Shown here: piece by piece, positions 1 to 7,602 of the stretch
How the letters are laid out: every line of letters starts with the position of its first letter
How positions within the stretch are numbered: position 1 is the first letter of the stretch
Assembly (NCBI RefSeq): GCF_026239675.1
Contig: NZ_JAPIVQ010000002.1
Location: 558,001-622,000 of the forward strand
Direction of reading: 5' to 3'
Source of the DNA: Pedobacter sp. PLR
GTDB taxonomy: Bacteria; Bacteroidota; Bacteroidia; Sphingobacteriales; Sphingobacteriaceae
DNA: 64,000 bases
Made by a program: the position numbers and the translations under genes
The notes under the pieces: model-generated
What the model was told of the DNA's origin: nothing
What the model saw: the letters and a program-made list of their open reading frames with translations, nothing else
Database searches by the model: none

Positions 1-1572
1 CATCAGGGTGTAGATATTGATCTTTCCTGCTGTTTTTGCCTCTTCTGCATACTGATTCCACAAGCTCAATAGCTGTTCTTCCGAAAAGGAATCTCTGGAA
101 TCTCCACTGATATATTTTGGTTCATCGCTGTCTACACCACCAGATTTCGCATTCAGATCCGTTAAAGAAGGGATGAATGTTCCTGTCGTATTGCTCCCGT
201 TTAGATTGATTTTTTGAGTTAGCGCGATCTTTGCAGTAGGGGCGGTTACCGATTTTACCGGTGCACTTACCGCTGCTGCCGGAATAGGTTTTGGCGCAGG
301 TTCAATTGCCTGAGGTAAATTGTCGGCAGATGGCGCCAGCGCCGGTACCGATGAAGACGAAGGAGCTTGTGCTGCGGCAGTAGTTGGAGCTGCTGCCGGC
401 GGACTTACATTAGTTTTTTTTTTAATCTGATTTTGATCAGTTGCAGCGTTTTGGAAAGGTTGTTGGGCAAGTTGCAGGACTGATGGAATATGACACATTT
501 TTATCAGTGCCAGTTCAACCTGAAGTCGCTGGTTCTTGCTGTTCTTATAAATCAGGTCGCACTGATTAGCAAGGTTTAATGCGGTAAGGACAAAAGAAAC
601 AGGTGTCTGCTGACTTTGACTGATATACTTTTGTTTAATATTTTCACTTACCTCGAGTAATTTCGTGGTCTGTGGATCTTTTGCTACCAGTAGATTCCTA
701 AGGTGACTGGCTAGTCCGTTGATAAAGTTATTTCCGTCAAAACCGTTGTTCAGGATTTCATCAAAAAGGATCAGCGCATTACTCACATCAGCGGTTAGCA
801 AATACTGAGTCAGCTTAAAATAGTAATCATAATCCAGGATATTCAGGTTATCAATTACTGATTTATAAGTTACGTTCTTATTGGTATAACTCACAATCTG
901 GTCAAACATGGAAAGGGCATCCCTTAATCCACCGTCTGCCTTTTGCGCAATAATATGTAGACCATCTGCTTCTACACTGATACTTTCACGTTCTGCAATT
1001 TTATTCAGTAAGTTGGAAATATCATCCACCTGAATCCTGTTGAAGTCAAAAATCTGACAGCGGGAAAGGATCGTTGGAAGGATCTTATGCTTTTCTGTAG
1101 TCGCTAATATAAATATAGCATAAGATGGTGGTTCCTCTAATGTTTTCAGGAAAGCATTAAATGCATTTGCGGAAAGCATGTGAACCTCATCAATGATATA
1201 GATCTTATATTTTCCGGCTTGTGGCGGAATGCGGACCTGTTCAATCAGACTACGGATATCATCAACAGAGTTGTTTGAAGCCGCATCTAATTCATGAAAG
1301 TTAAAAGAATGACCGGTTTGAAAAGAAACGCAGGAATCGCAGGTGCCACAAGCTTCCTGTTCAGGAGTCAGATTGGTACAATTGATTGTTTTAGCAAGAA
1401 TCCTTGCACAAGTTGTTTTACCTACTCCCCTCGGCCCACAGAATAAAAAGGCCTGAGCCAGTTGATTATTCTTGATGGCATTTTTAAGCGTACCTGTAAT
1501 GTGATGTTGACCAACAACGGTTTCAAACGTTGCCGGACGGTATTTACGGGCTGAAACTATAAAATTCTCCAT
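1..1572 (-). CDS. dnaX: DNA polymerase III subunit gamma/tau, 3' end outside window
   Basis: Clamp-loader ATPase that loads the sliding clamp and, in its long tau form, links the polymerase cores of the replisome. The reading frame starts at an ATG at 1572-1570 and runs off the left edge (524 codons visible). Seen: Walker A GPRGVGKT at residues 46-53, a four-cysteine zinc site shortly after it, a Walker B IIDEVHML near residue 128 and the SRC sensor motif, then the helical collar region. From about residue 375 comes an Ala/Pro/Ser-rich linker typical of tau. A run of ten A residues on the coding strand (414-423) encodes Lys384-386 and the first base of Thr387, just at the start of the linker; see findings. 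The C-terminal tau domain is not in the window. Confidence 0.97.
   Translation of the reverse strand, partial: MENFIVSARKYRPATFETVVGQHHITGTLKNAIKNNQLAQAFLFCGPRGVGKTTCARILAKTINCTNLTPEQEACGTCDSCVSFQTGHSFNFHELDAASNNSVDDIRSLIEQVRIPPQAGKYKIYIIDEVHMLSANAFNAFLKTLEEPPSYAIFILATTEKHKILPTILSRCQIFDFNRIQVDDISNLLNKIAERESISVEADGLHIIAQKADGGLRDALSMFDQIVSYTNKNVTYKSVIDNLNILDYDYYFKLTQYLLTADVSNALILFDEILNNGFDGNNFINGLASHLRNLLVAKDPQTTKLLEVSENIKQKYISQSQQTPVSFVLTALNLANQCDLIYKNSKNQRLQVELALIKMCHIPSVLQLAQQPFQNAATDQNQIKKKTNVSPPAAAPTTAAAQAPSSSSVPALAPSADNLPQAIEPAPKPIPAAAVSAPVKSVTAPTAKIALTQKINLNGSNTTGTFIPSLTDLNAKSGGVDSDEPKYISGDSRDSFSEEQLLSLWNQYAEEAKTAGKINIYTLM
414..423 (-). promoter_or_regulatory. A10 slippery run in dnaX
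   Basis: Ten consecutive A on the coding strand, read in frame as AAA AAA AAA ACT. One extra A gives AAC TAA; one missing A gives CTA ATG TAA. Both shifted frames therefore stop within three codons, which would yield a product of about 388 residues ending after the ATPase and collar domains. Slippage itself is inferred from sequence, by analogy with Thermus dnaX. Confidence 0.6.
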
Positions 1573-1856
1573 TCGACAACGAAATTATAAATTTTTTATG
1601 GAGGAGAAGGGATTTGTTGGAAAATAAAATGAACAAGTACTGAGACTTAGATTATTATGTTTTTTAAAGTCAGGGGTTAAAATCGTGTTTTTGGGACAAC
1701 TTATCGAGGTTACATTTATAATCTGTGCTGGCTGCATTACTCAATCCTTGTCATGACCGATCAGCAATCTCTGGTTAACCGACCTTTTTAACAGGTATCT
1801 TTCGGACTTCAGTTTAGGATATCCAGCTAATTATCTGCTGACTACCGGATAAGGCA
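1573..1856. other. intergenic, dnaX / rpsF divergent region
   Basis: About 280 bases between the divergent dnaX and rpsF operons. I see no gene and no convincing RNA structure. It must hold the dnaX promoter, but no clean TAnnTTTG match with a proper -33 element was found on the minus strand. Confidence 0.5.
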
Positions 1857-1887
1857 TTTGATTTTTAATAATTTATTGCTACATTTG
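1857..1887 (+). promoter_or_regulatory. Bacteroidota-type promoter of rpsF operon
   Basis: TTTG at 1857-1860, 19-base spacer, TACATTTG at 1880-1887. This matches the housekeeping sigma consensus of Bacteroidota. It is placed 46 bases upstream of the rpsF start, so the transcript has a short leader. Confidence 0.8.
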
Positions 1888-1891
1888 CGTC

Positions 1892-1908
1892 CCCGTATTT
1901 AATGCGGG
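1892..1908 (+). promoter_or_regulatory. leader hairpin upstream of rpsF
   Basis: CCCGTA pairs with TGCGGG (one T-G pair) around the loop TTTAA, within the predicted rpsF leader. Leaders of rpsF operons in many bacteria bind the S6:S18 complex for autoregulation. That this hairpin is such a site is only an inference from its position and its CCG-containing stem. Confidence 0.35.
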
Positions 1909-1933
1909 AAATAAACATAAATTAATCATAACA

Positions 1934-2296
1934 ATGAATCAGTACGAAACTGTTATCGTTCTAACCCCGTTGTTATCAGAAGAGGTTGCTAAAGAGGCAT
2001 TAGCCAAATTCAGCAAAATCATCACTGATAGCGGAGCCGAGATTGTTCAAGAGGACAATTGGGGTTTGAGAAAATTAGCGTATCCGATTGAAAAGAAAGC
2101 AAGCGGATTCTTCCACCTTACAGAGTATAAATCTTCAGGTGAATTAGTAAGTAAATTGGAATTAGAACTAAAACGTGATGAGCGTGTTCTACGTTTCCTT
2201 ACCATTAGATTAGATCGTCATGCGGTTGCGTATAATGAGAAGAAACGCAGTGGTGCTTTTAACAAAAAACCTAAGAAAGAGGAGGTTGCAGGATAA
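1934..2296 (+). CDS. rpsF: 30S ribosomal protein S6
   Basis: Small-subunit ribosomal protein that forms a heterodimer with S18 on the platform of the 30S subunit. 120 residues with the usual N-terminal [12 protein letters not shown] strand, the [11 protein letters not shown] segment and the [10 protein letters not shown] strand; the C-terminus ends in a basic tail, as is common. It is first in a three-gene operon with rpsR and rplI. Its TAA stop shares one base with the rpsR ATG, which suggests translational coupling of the two partners that assemble together. Confidence 0.98.
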   Translation: MNQYETVIVLTPLLSEEVAKEALAKFSKIITDSGAEIVQEDNWGLRKLAYPIEKKASGFFHLTEYKSSGELVSKLELELKRDERVLRFLTIRLDRHAVAYNEKKRSGAFNKKPKKEEVAG

Positions 2297-2559
2297 TGGC
2301 TAAAGATCAAATACAATATGTTACTGCTCCAAAAGTGGACGATAACAGAAAAAAATATTGCCGTTTCAAAAAGAACGGAATTAAATATATTGATTACAAA
2401 GACGCAAACTTTTTGTTAAAGTTCATCAATGATCAAGGTAAAATTTTACCTCGCCGTTTAACCGGTACTTCATTGAAATTCCAACGCAAAGTGGCACAAG
2501 CGGTAAAACGCTCACGTCATATTGGTTTGTTACCTTTTGTTGCTGACCAATTAAAATAG
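2296..2559 (+). CDS. rpsR: 30S ribosomal protein S18
   Basis: Partner of S6 in the 30S platform. 87 residues with the family signature around [17 protein letters not shown] and the [29 protein letters not shown] core (quoted here only as position guide, residues 20-36 and 53-81). Only one Cys is present, so there is no zinc-binding set. It starts inside the rpsF stop codon and is followed 10 bases later by rplI. No ssb gene lies between rpsF and rpsR, unlike in Firmicutes. Confidence 0.98.
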   Translation: MAKDQIQYVTAPKVDDNRKKYCRFKKNGIKYIDYKDANFLLKFINDQGKILPRRLTGTSLKFQRKVAQAVKRSRHIGLLPFVADQLK

Positions 2560-2569
2560 GAGCTGAGAA

Positions 2570-3013
2570 ATGGAAATTATTTTAAAACAAGATATCAAAT
2601 CCCTAGGGGAGAAAGACGATATCGTTAATGTAAAGCCAGGATACGGTCGTAACTACTTAATCCCACAAGGATTTGGTCAGTTGGCTACTCCTTCAGCGAA
2701 AAAAGTATTAGCAGAAAACTTGAAACAAGCTGCTTTTAAACAAGATAAAATTAAGAAAGATGCTGATGGTATCGCTGCACGTTTAGTAGATGTGAAGTTA
2801 ACTATCGGTGCTAAAGCTGGTGAAACAGGAAAGATTTTTGGTGCAGTAAACACTATCATGATTTCTGACGCATTAAAACAACAAGGTTTTGATGTTGATC
2901 GTCGCCGTATTACTTTCGAAACTGAGCCTAAATTTGTTGGTGAATATATCGCTAACTTAAACTTACACAAAGAAGTGAAAGTTAAAGTTCCTTTCGCAGT
3001 AGTAGCTGAGTAA
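2570..3013 (+). CDS. rplI: 50S ribosomal protein L9
   Basis: Large-subunit protein with two globular domains joined by a long helix; it binds 23S rRNA near the L1 stalk. 147 residues, usual length. The N-terminal domain shows MEIILKQDIKSLGEKDDIVNVKPGYGRNYLIP (residues 1-32, shown by position), with the GYGRNYLIP signature. The C-terminal domain begins near GKIFGAVN. Last gene of the rpsF operon, followed by a strong terminator. Confidence 0.98.
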   Translation: MEIILKQDIKSLGEKDDIVNVKPGYGRNYLIPQGFGQLATPSAKKVLAENLKQAAFKQDKIKKDADGIAARLVDVKLTIGAKAGETGKIFGAVNTIMISDALKQQGFDVDRRRITFETEPKFVGEYIANLNLHKEVKVKVPFAVVAE

Positions 3014-3030
3014 TCTTATCTACACGATAT

Positions 3031-3066
3031 AAAAAAGGGTTCTGATTCATCAGAGCCCTTTTTTTA
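3031..3066 (+). terminator. rho-independent terminator of rpsF operon
   Basis: AAGGGTTCTGA (3036-3046) pairs with TCAGAGCCCTT (3050-3060) across a short loop with one G-T pair, followed by a run of T to 3065. It ends the ribosomal protein operon just before mtgA. Confidence 0.9.
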
Positions 3067-3123
3067 TTGCCATTTTTTCCAACCAACAGATATGGAATTG
3101 CCCAATCTTATTACCTTTGGGTA

Positions 3124-3846
3124 ATGGCAACAAAGAAACGTACTCCCAATAAAACTAAATCCCCTTTATTTAAAAAGATTACCAGCATCATCACCAAAGT
3201 ATTCCTGTGGTTTTTGATGGTTTCTGTACTGTGGGTGCTGTTTTACCGCTTTGTGAATCCGCCTATCACCTTATTAATGGTCCAAAGGAATATTGAGCGT
3301 AAAGCTGCCGGTAAGCCTTATAAAATGGAAAAGGACTGGGTGGACTTTGACGAGATTTCCGACAATATGAAAAGAGCTGCGGTATCTGCCGAAGATCAGC
3401 TTTTTCTGAAACATATCGGTTTTGATGTTAAAGCTATAGAAAAAGCCTTTGCTGGTAATAAGAAAGGCAAAAAGATCAAAGGAGGGAGTACCATTTCTCA
3501 GCAAACCGCAAAAAATGTATTCCTATGGCCTGGCCGTTCCTGGGTTCGTAAAGGTTTTGAAGCTTACTTTACCCTACTCATTGAAATTTTGTGGAGTAAA
3601 GAACGAATTCTGGAAGTTTACCTCAATGTAATAGAGATGGGGGATGGGATTTATGGTGCAGAAGCAGCCTCACAGGCTTATTACGGAAAGTCTTGCCGGA
3701 AATTGAGCAGAGCACAGGCCGCATTGATCGCAGCTTGCTTCCCTAATCCAATCCGCTGGTCCCCAAAACACGCTACACCTTATATTCGCCATAGACAATA
3801 CCTGATCATGAAGAACATGCGCAGGTTAGGTCCACTTGATTTTTAG
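3124..3846 (+). CDS. mtgA: monofunctional biosynthetic peptidoglycan transglycosylase
   Basis: GT51 glycosyltransferase that polymerises lipid II into glycan strands on the outer face of the inner membrane. 240 residues from the ATG at 3124; an upstream TTG in the same frame would add an unlikely 19-residue extension reaching into the rplI terminator. Seen: a basic N-terminus, one membrane helix at about residues 24-42, the first GT51 motif with catalytic Glu90 in SAEDQLFLKH, then GGSTISQQ, and the later ERILEVYLN motif. No transpeptidase domain follows, so it is monofunctional. It stands alone between a terminator and the next gene. Confidence 0.93.
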   Translation: MATKKRTPNKTKSPLFKKITSIITKVFLWFLMVSVLWVLFYRFVNPPITLLMVQRNIERKAAGKPYKMEKDWVDFDEISDNMKRAAVSAEDQLFLKHIGFDVKAIEKAFAGNKKGKKIKGGSTISQQTAKNVFLWPGRSWVRKGFEAYFTLLIEILWSKERILEVYLNVIEMGDGIYGAEAASQAYYGKSCRKLSRAQAALIAACFPNPIRWSPKHATPYIRHRQYLIMKNMRRLGPLDF

Positions 3847-3922
3847 ACTGTCTTTGCCGTCATAAAATACCAGAGGTGCTATAAATTACCATGTGAATCA
3901 CCCATTAAATACGTTAATAAAC

Positions 3923-4951
3923 ATGAAGAGATTTAAAACAAACTACCTGTTATCCTGCTTACTGCTCCTTTTTTGCAGTACAGTTTATGGACAACAGAAA
4001 TATGTAATGGTGATTCATGGCGGTGCTGGAACCATCCTGAAAAAGAACATGACCCCGGAAAAGGAAGCAGCTTATATAGCGGATTTAACCAAATCACTAC
4101 GGGCCGGTTATGAAGCCATTAAATCGGGTAAATCAAGTCTGGATGCAGTAGAAACAGCCATTCATGTGATGGAAGATTCCCCTTTATTCAATGCAGGAAA
4201 AGGGGCTGTGTTTACCCATGATGGCAGAAATGAAATGGATGCTGCAGTAATGGATGGCAAAACATTGATGGCCGGTGCAGTTGCCGGCGTAACCGTCATT
4301 AAAAATCCGATCAGTGCTGCAAGAGCAGTGATGGAGAAATCTGAGCATGTCATGATGGTAGGGCCTGGTGCCGAAGCTTTCGCAAAACAAGCGAAATTAG
4401 AAATTGTAGACCCAAAATATTTCTTCACCAAAGAACGTTGGGAAGGCTTAGAAAAAGCCATTCAACAGGATTCTGTAAAGACGGTGCTGGATCATGGCAA
4501 TAAGAAGACAGAGAAATTAGGTACTCTGAACAAAGACTATAAATTCGGTACCGTTGGTGCTGTAGCCCTGGATAAAGCAGGGAATCTTGCTGCCGGAACT
4601 TCTACAGGTGGCATGACCAATAAAAAATACGGCAGGGTAGGAGATTCTCCTATTATAGGCGCAGGTACTTATGCGAACAATGCTACTGCAGGAATTTCAT
4701 GTACCGGTTGGGGAGAGTTCTACATCAGAAATGTGGTAGCCTATGATATTTCAGCCATGATGGAATATAAAAAGATGACCGTGGCCGAGGCTTCAAAGGC
4801 AGCAATGGAAAAGGTCGGTAAAATGGGTGGTGATGGTGGTTTAATTGCGATGGATCAGCAAGGACATGTCGCTATGCCTTTCAATACCGCAGGCATGTAT
4901 CGTGGTACCGTTACTGCGGATGGAAAAATAGAAGTATTCATCTATAAATAA
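3923..4951 (+). CDS. iaaA: periplasmic isoaspartyl peptidase / L-asparaginase (plant type)
   Basis: Ntn-hydrolase that removes beta-aspartyl dipeptides and hydrolyses asparagine. 342 residues from the ATG at 3923; the upstream in-frame start at 3893 would put ten residues before a good signal peptide (MKRFKTNYLL... cleavage likely near YGQQ). The IHGGAGT motif opens the mature enzyme. The conserved GTVGAVALD motif at about 209-217 contains the expected autocatalytic nucleophile Thr210, where the precursor is cut into alpha and beta chains. GTYANN and GWGEFYIR follow as in the family. The symbol iaaA is by similarity to the E. coli enzyme. Confidence 0.9.
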   Translation: MKRFKTNYLLSCLLLLFCSTVYGQQKYVMVIHGGAGTILKKNMTPEKEAAYIADLTKSLRAGYEAIKSGKSSLDAVETAIHVMEDSPLFNAGKGAVFTHDGRNEMDAAVMDGKTLMAGAVAGVTVIKNPISAARAVMEKSEHVMMVGPGAEAFAKQAKLEIVDPKYFFTKERWEGLEKAIQQDSVKTVLDHGNKKTEKLGTLNKDYKFGTVGAVALDKAGNLAAGTSTGGMTNKKYGRVGDSPIIGAGTYANNATAGISCTGWGEFYIRNVVAYDISAMMEYKKMTVAEASKAAMEKVGKMGGDGGLIAMDQQGHVAMPFNTAGMYRGTVTADGKIEVFIYK

Positions 4952-4955
4952 AAAA

Positions 4956-4980
4956 CCACCCGTTAATTAAAACCGGGTGG
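4956..4980 (-). terminator. terminator between convergent genes
   Basis: CCACCCG (4956-4962) pairs with CGGGTGG (4974-4980) around an 11-base AT-rich loop. On the minus strand it is followed by a T run, so it best serves the minus-strand gene ending at 5006; on the plus strand it may also help to end iaaA transcription. Confidence 0.75.
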
Positions 4981-5005
4981 TGGATCATTATATTTTATTT
5001 GTTGG

Positions 5006-5485
5006 TTATAGCAAGTGTGCAAACACCTTGCTATGCCAGCTTTGTTCAAAAGGAACTTCCCATTTCGTTTGGAATTCTTCCAGAGTCTGTACCATATTGT
5101 TGAAAACAATCGTCTCCGGAGTGACCTTCTTAATACTCACCAGTGTTTCAAAATCTTCTTTATTGGTTACAATGATCTGATCTTCGATCTTATAAGCCAT
5201 GTTGAACCTGTTGAAAAGATCAATCCCGTATTCCTGTTCGATTTCTTTTACTACCCTTACGGAAGCATCAATAGAACATCCCGTTGCGCCTGCATTGGCT
5301 TCATCTACTGTAAATACAATAAAGAAGTTATAAAGTACGGATGCTTTGGCTGCTAACTGATGGCCATGCGCTTTCCATTGTGCCGTAAAATCATTCAGTT
5401 TTTGCTGAATGGTATTGGCTTCAGTTTCCGTAAATGGACGGTTGCTTTGGTATACCCAAACTTTTGATTGTGGAGAAAAAGACAT
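5006..5485 (-). CDS. conserved Bacteroidota protein of unknown function
   Basis: 159 residues, soluble, no signal peptide and no membrane segment. It begins MSFSPQSKVWVYQSNRPF and has a central region rich in small residues (VDEANAGATGCSID, about residues 59-72) and an acidic C-terminal half. Proteins of this look are sometimes labelled ABC transporter ATPase in Bacteroidota genomes, but no Walker A, signature or Walker B motif is present here, so I do not accept that name. Divergent from the next gene, whose start lies 49 bases away. Function not recognised. Confidence 0.75.
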   Translation of the reverse strand: MSFSPQSKVWVYQSNRPFTETEANTIQQKLNDFTAQWKAHGHQLAAKASVLYNFFIVFTVDEANAGATGCSIDASVRVVKEIEQEYGIDLFNRFNMAYKIEDQIIVTNKEDFETLVSIKKVTPETIVFNNMVQTLEEFQTKWEVPFEQSWHSKVFAHLL

Positions 5486-5533
5486 ACCTCAAATTTAGTA
5501 ATTTATTTAAATTGATTTCTCTAAAACGTGATC

Positions 5534-6019
5534 ATGATGAAAAAGTTTACATTAAACTTGAAAATATGCCTCTGGGTATTATCATGCCTGATTTTTATGG
5601 CTTTCAAGGTGCAATCCTTTCTGGATGAGGAACTTGTTTATCTTCAGAAAAAGCTGACTGAGTTGTACGACCATACTGCGGAAAATCAGGAAGTCACGCG
5701 GTACGAACTTAATGTTACCAACAGTGGGTTCTGTCGTTATAAACGTTTTTTTGCCAGCGGAAAAGTGGAGTATTTCTCTTTTAACCTCATGAAATTTAAA
5801 AGTTTAGATTATGCCGGGACGGACACCACAGGAAGGTTGTTTTTCCTCACCAAAGGCGAGGATGTAATCGTACAAACGTATAATGATAAAAAGGATGGAG
5901 ATGTAGACAGCATGGCTTCTTTTATGGTCATCCCCACCAAAAAAATCGAAGCACAGGATTTATCAGAACTCTCCTCGCGGCTGATTAAAATGAACCAACA
6001 GCTACAGGTTCAGAAATAG
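5534..6019 (+). CDS. hypothetical secreted protein
   Basis: 161 residues from the ATG at 5534 (a second ATG follows directly, and an upstream GTG at 5528 is possible). A basic N-terminus and a hydrophobic stretch at about residues 9-24 form a signal peptide or anchor. The mature part is mixed charge with many Lys and Asp residues and no known motif. Its last 35 bases overlap the 3' end of the convergent metallo-hydrolase gene. I do not recognise the family. Confidence 0.7.
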   Translation: MMKKFTLNLKICLWVLSCLIFMAFKVQSFLDEELVYLQKKLTELYDHTAENQEVTRYELNVTNSGFCRYKRFFASGKVEYFSFNLMKFKSLDYAGTDTTGRLFFLTKGEDVIVQTYNDKKDGDVDSMASFMVIPTKKIEAQDLSELSSRLIKMNQQLQVQK

Positions 6020-6782
6020 TGTATACTGGGGTTTCTACATACCTGGAGGCCACAATAATCTCTGTCTCCCTGGCGTGTTCCTTAAACAGGTTAGCTACCA
6101 GATCCGGACAGTTATTATCTTTTGAAAGATGTGAAAGGAGTAAGTGACTCATGAACGCGGGTTTATGCGCTGTAAACAACTCCAATGCCTGTTTGTTGGA
6201 CAAGTGACCTCTTCCTCCGCTGATTCTTTGCTTTAGGAAATAAGGATAAGCGCTTTTACTCAATAAATCATCATCGTAATTAGCTTCCAGAAAAGCAGCA
6301 TGACACTTTTGAAAATAATGCGTCAACTGTTCACAAACGGCTCCAAGATCCGTAAAGACACCGATATTAGTCTCCCCATAGGAAACCATAAAGCTATAAG
6401 GTTCCGAAGCATCATGTATTTTAGGGAAACCAATGATGGATAGGTTTCCCACAACAATAGCCTGATGAGCTGGTAAAGGTCTGATTAAATCGGTTCTAAG
6501 GTCAAACTTACAGCCATTTAAAGTGCCTGTGGTAAGGTACACCGGTAAATTGAACTTTTTAGAAATCACGGACAGCCCTTTGATATGGTCGGTATGCTCA
6601 TGAGAAATAAAAATCGCTCTCACTTTATCCATGCTCAAACCTAATCTTGACATTCTCTTTTCTGTCTCCCGGCAAGATAGTCCGGCATCTACAAGAATCG
6701 CATCCTCGTCGTTGCCCACATAATAGCAATTGCCATTACTGCCTGAATTTAAAGAGGCAATAGAAAGTTGATTATAAGCCAT
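5985..6782 (-). CDS. MBL-fold metallo-hydrolase, WalJ/YycJ-like
   Basis: Metallo-beta-lactamase-fold hydrolase of the type linked to cell-wall or DNA metabolism in Firmicutes (YycJ/WalJ). 265 residues from the ATG at 6782. Seen: SLNSGSNGNCYYV at 10-22, a first Asp in LVDAGLS, and the metal motif HxHxDH as H61-E-H63-T-D-H66. The start at 6782 aligns with the family; a GTG- or TTG-like extension to 6806 would lie inside the upstream gene. Its start overlaps the end of the Fe-S protein gene by 11 bases, so the three minus-strand genes probably form one operon. Substrate unknown. Confidence 0.85.
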   Translation of the reverse strand: MAYNQLSIASLNSGSNGNCYYVGNDEDAILVDAGLSCRETEKRMSRLGLSMDKVRAIFISHEHTDHIKGLSVISKKFNLPVYLTTGTLNGCKFDLRTDLIRPLPAHQAIVVGNLSIIGFPKIHDASEPYSFMVSYGETNIGVFTDLGAVCEQLTHYFQKCHAAFLEANYDDDLLSKSAYPYFLKQRISGGRGHLSNKQALELFTAHKPAFMSHLLLSHLSKDNNCPDLVANLFKEHARETEIIVASRYVETPVYTISEPVAVGSF

Positions 6783-7572
6783 TCGCTCTGGCCGTGATTT
6801 CTGCAATGTCTAACACCTGTACATTTTTATCCTGATCTTTCATTTTAACGCCATCACTAAGCATGGTCATGCAGAAAGGACAAGAAGCTGCAATTACCTG
6901 TGGCTGGGTTTCCAAAGCCTCTTCAATTCTTTCGATATTGATGTCTTTATTTCCTTTTTCAGGCTCTTTGAACATCTGTGCACCACCGGCACCACAGCAT
7001 AATCCATTAGACTTACAGCGTTTCATTTCCACCAATTGTGCATCAAGCACTTCCAGTGCCTTACGTGGGGCCTCATATACATCGTTTCCACGACCTAAAT
7101 AGCAAGGGTCATGGTAAGTGATCTTTTTACCTTTGAAACTCTCTCCGCCTTCTGCTTTGAGTTTTCCATCGTTGATCAGGTCCTGTATCAGTTGAGTATG
7201 GTGAATCACTTCGTAACTACCACCTAATCCCGGGTACTCGTTTTTAATGGTATTGAAGCAATGCGGGCATCCGGTTACAATCTTTTTGATATTGTAGCCA
7301 TTCAGGACCTCTATATTGGTCATGGCCTGCATCTGGAACAGGAATTCATTCCCTGCGCGTTTCGCCGGATCTCCGGTACAACTTTCTTCCGTTCCCAGAA
7401 CGGCATATTTGATACCTACATGGTGTAGGATTTTACATATATCACGAGTGGTCTTTTGCGCTCTTTCATCATAACTACCTGCACAACCTACCCAAAAAAG
7501 GATTTCCGGTTCTTCGCCTTTCGCTATCATTTCTGCCATTGTAGGCACTTCAAAATTTAGTTGCTCGCTCAT
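6772..7572 (-). CDS. Fe-S oxidoreductase with CCG domains (HdrB/LldE-like)
   Basis: Cytosolic or membrane-associated electron-transfer protein, related to the B subunit of heterodisulfide reductase and to GlpC/LldE C-terminal parts. 266 residues. Cysteine motifs of the two CCG domains are visible: VGCAGSYD near residue 29, VTGCPHCFNT near 120, then DPCYLGRG, NGLCCGAGGAQMF near 195 and ASCPFCMTML near 230. Such proteins bind a special 4Fe-4S cluster or zinc. It lies 30 bases downstream of a membrane-bound 4Fe-4S protein that is its likely partner, as in Hdr-like modules. Physiological donor and acceptor are not known from the sequence. Confidence 0.85.
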   Translation of the reverse strand: MSEQLNFEVPTMAEMIAKGEEPEILFWVGCAGSYDERAQKTTRDICKILHHVGIKYAVLGTEESCTGDPAKRAGNEFLFQMQAMTNIEVLNGYNIKKIVTGCPHCFNTIKNEYPGLGGSYEVIHHTQLIQDLINDGKLKAEGGESFKGKKITYHDPCYLGRGNDVYEAPRKALEVLDAQLVEMKRCKSNGLCCGAGGAQMFKEPEKGNKDINIERIEEALETQPQVIAASCPFCMTMLSDGVKMKDQDKNVQVLDIAEITARANGL

Positions 7573-7602
7573 CTTAGCTCAATATCAGATTTAATATTTT
7601 GA

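Noticed and set aside
5006..5485. Calling this protein an ABC transporter ATPase
   Set aside because: No Walker A, Walker B or signature motif; the label sometimes used for such proteins is not supported by the sequence.
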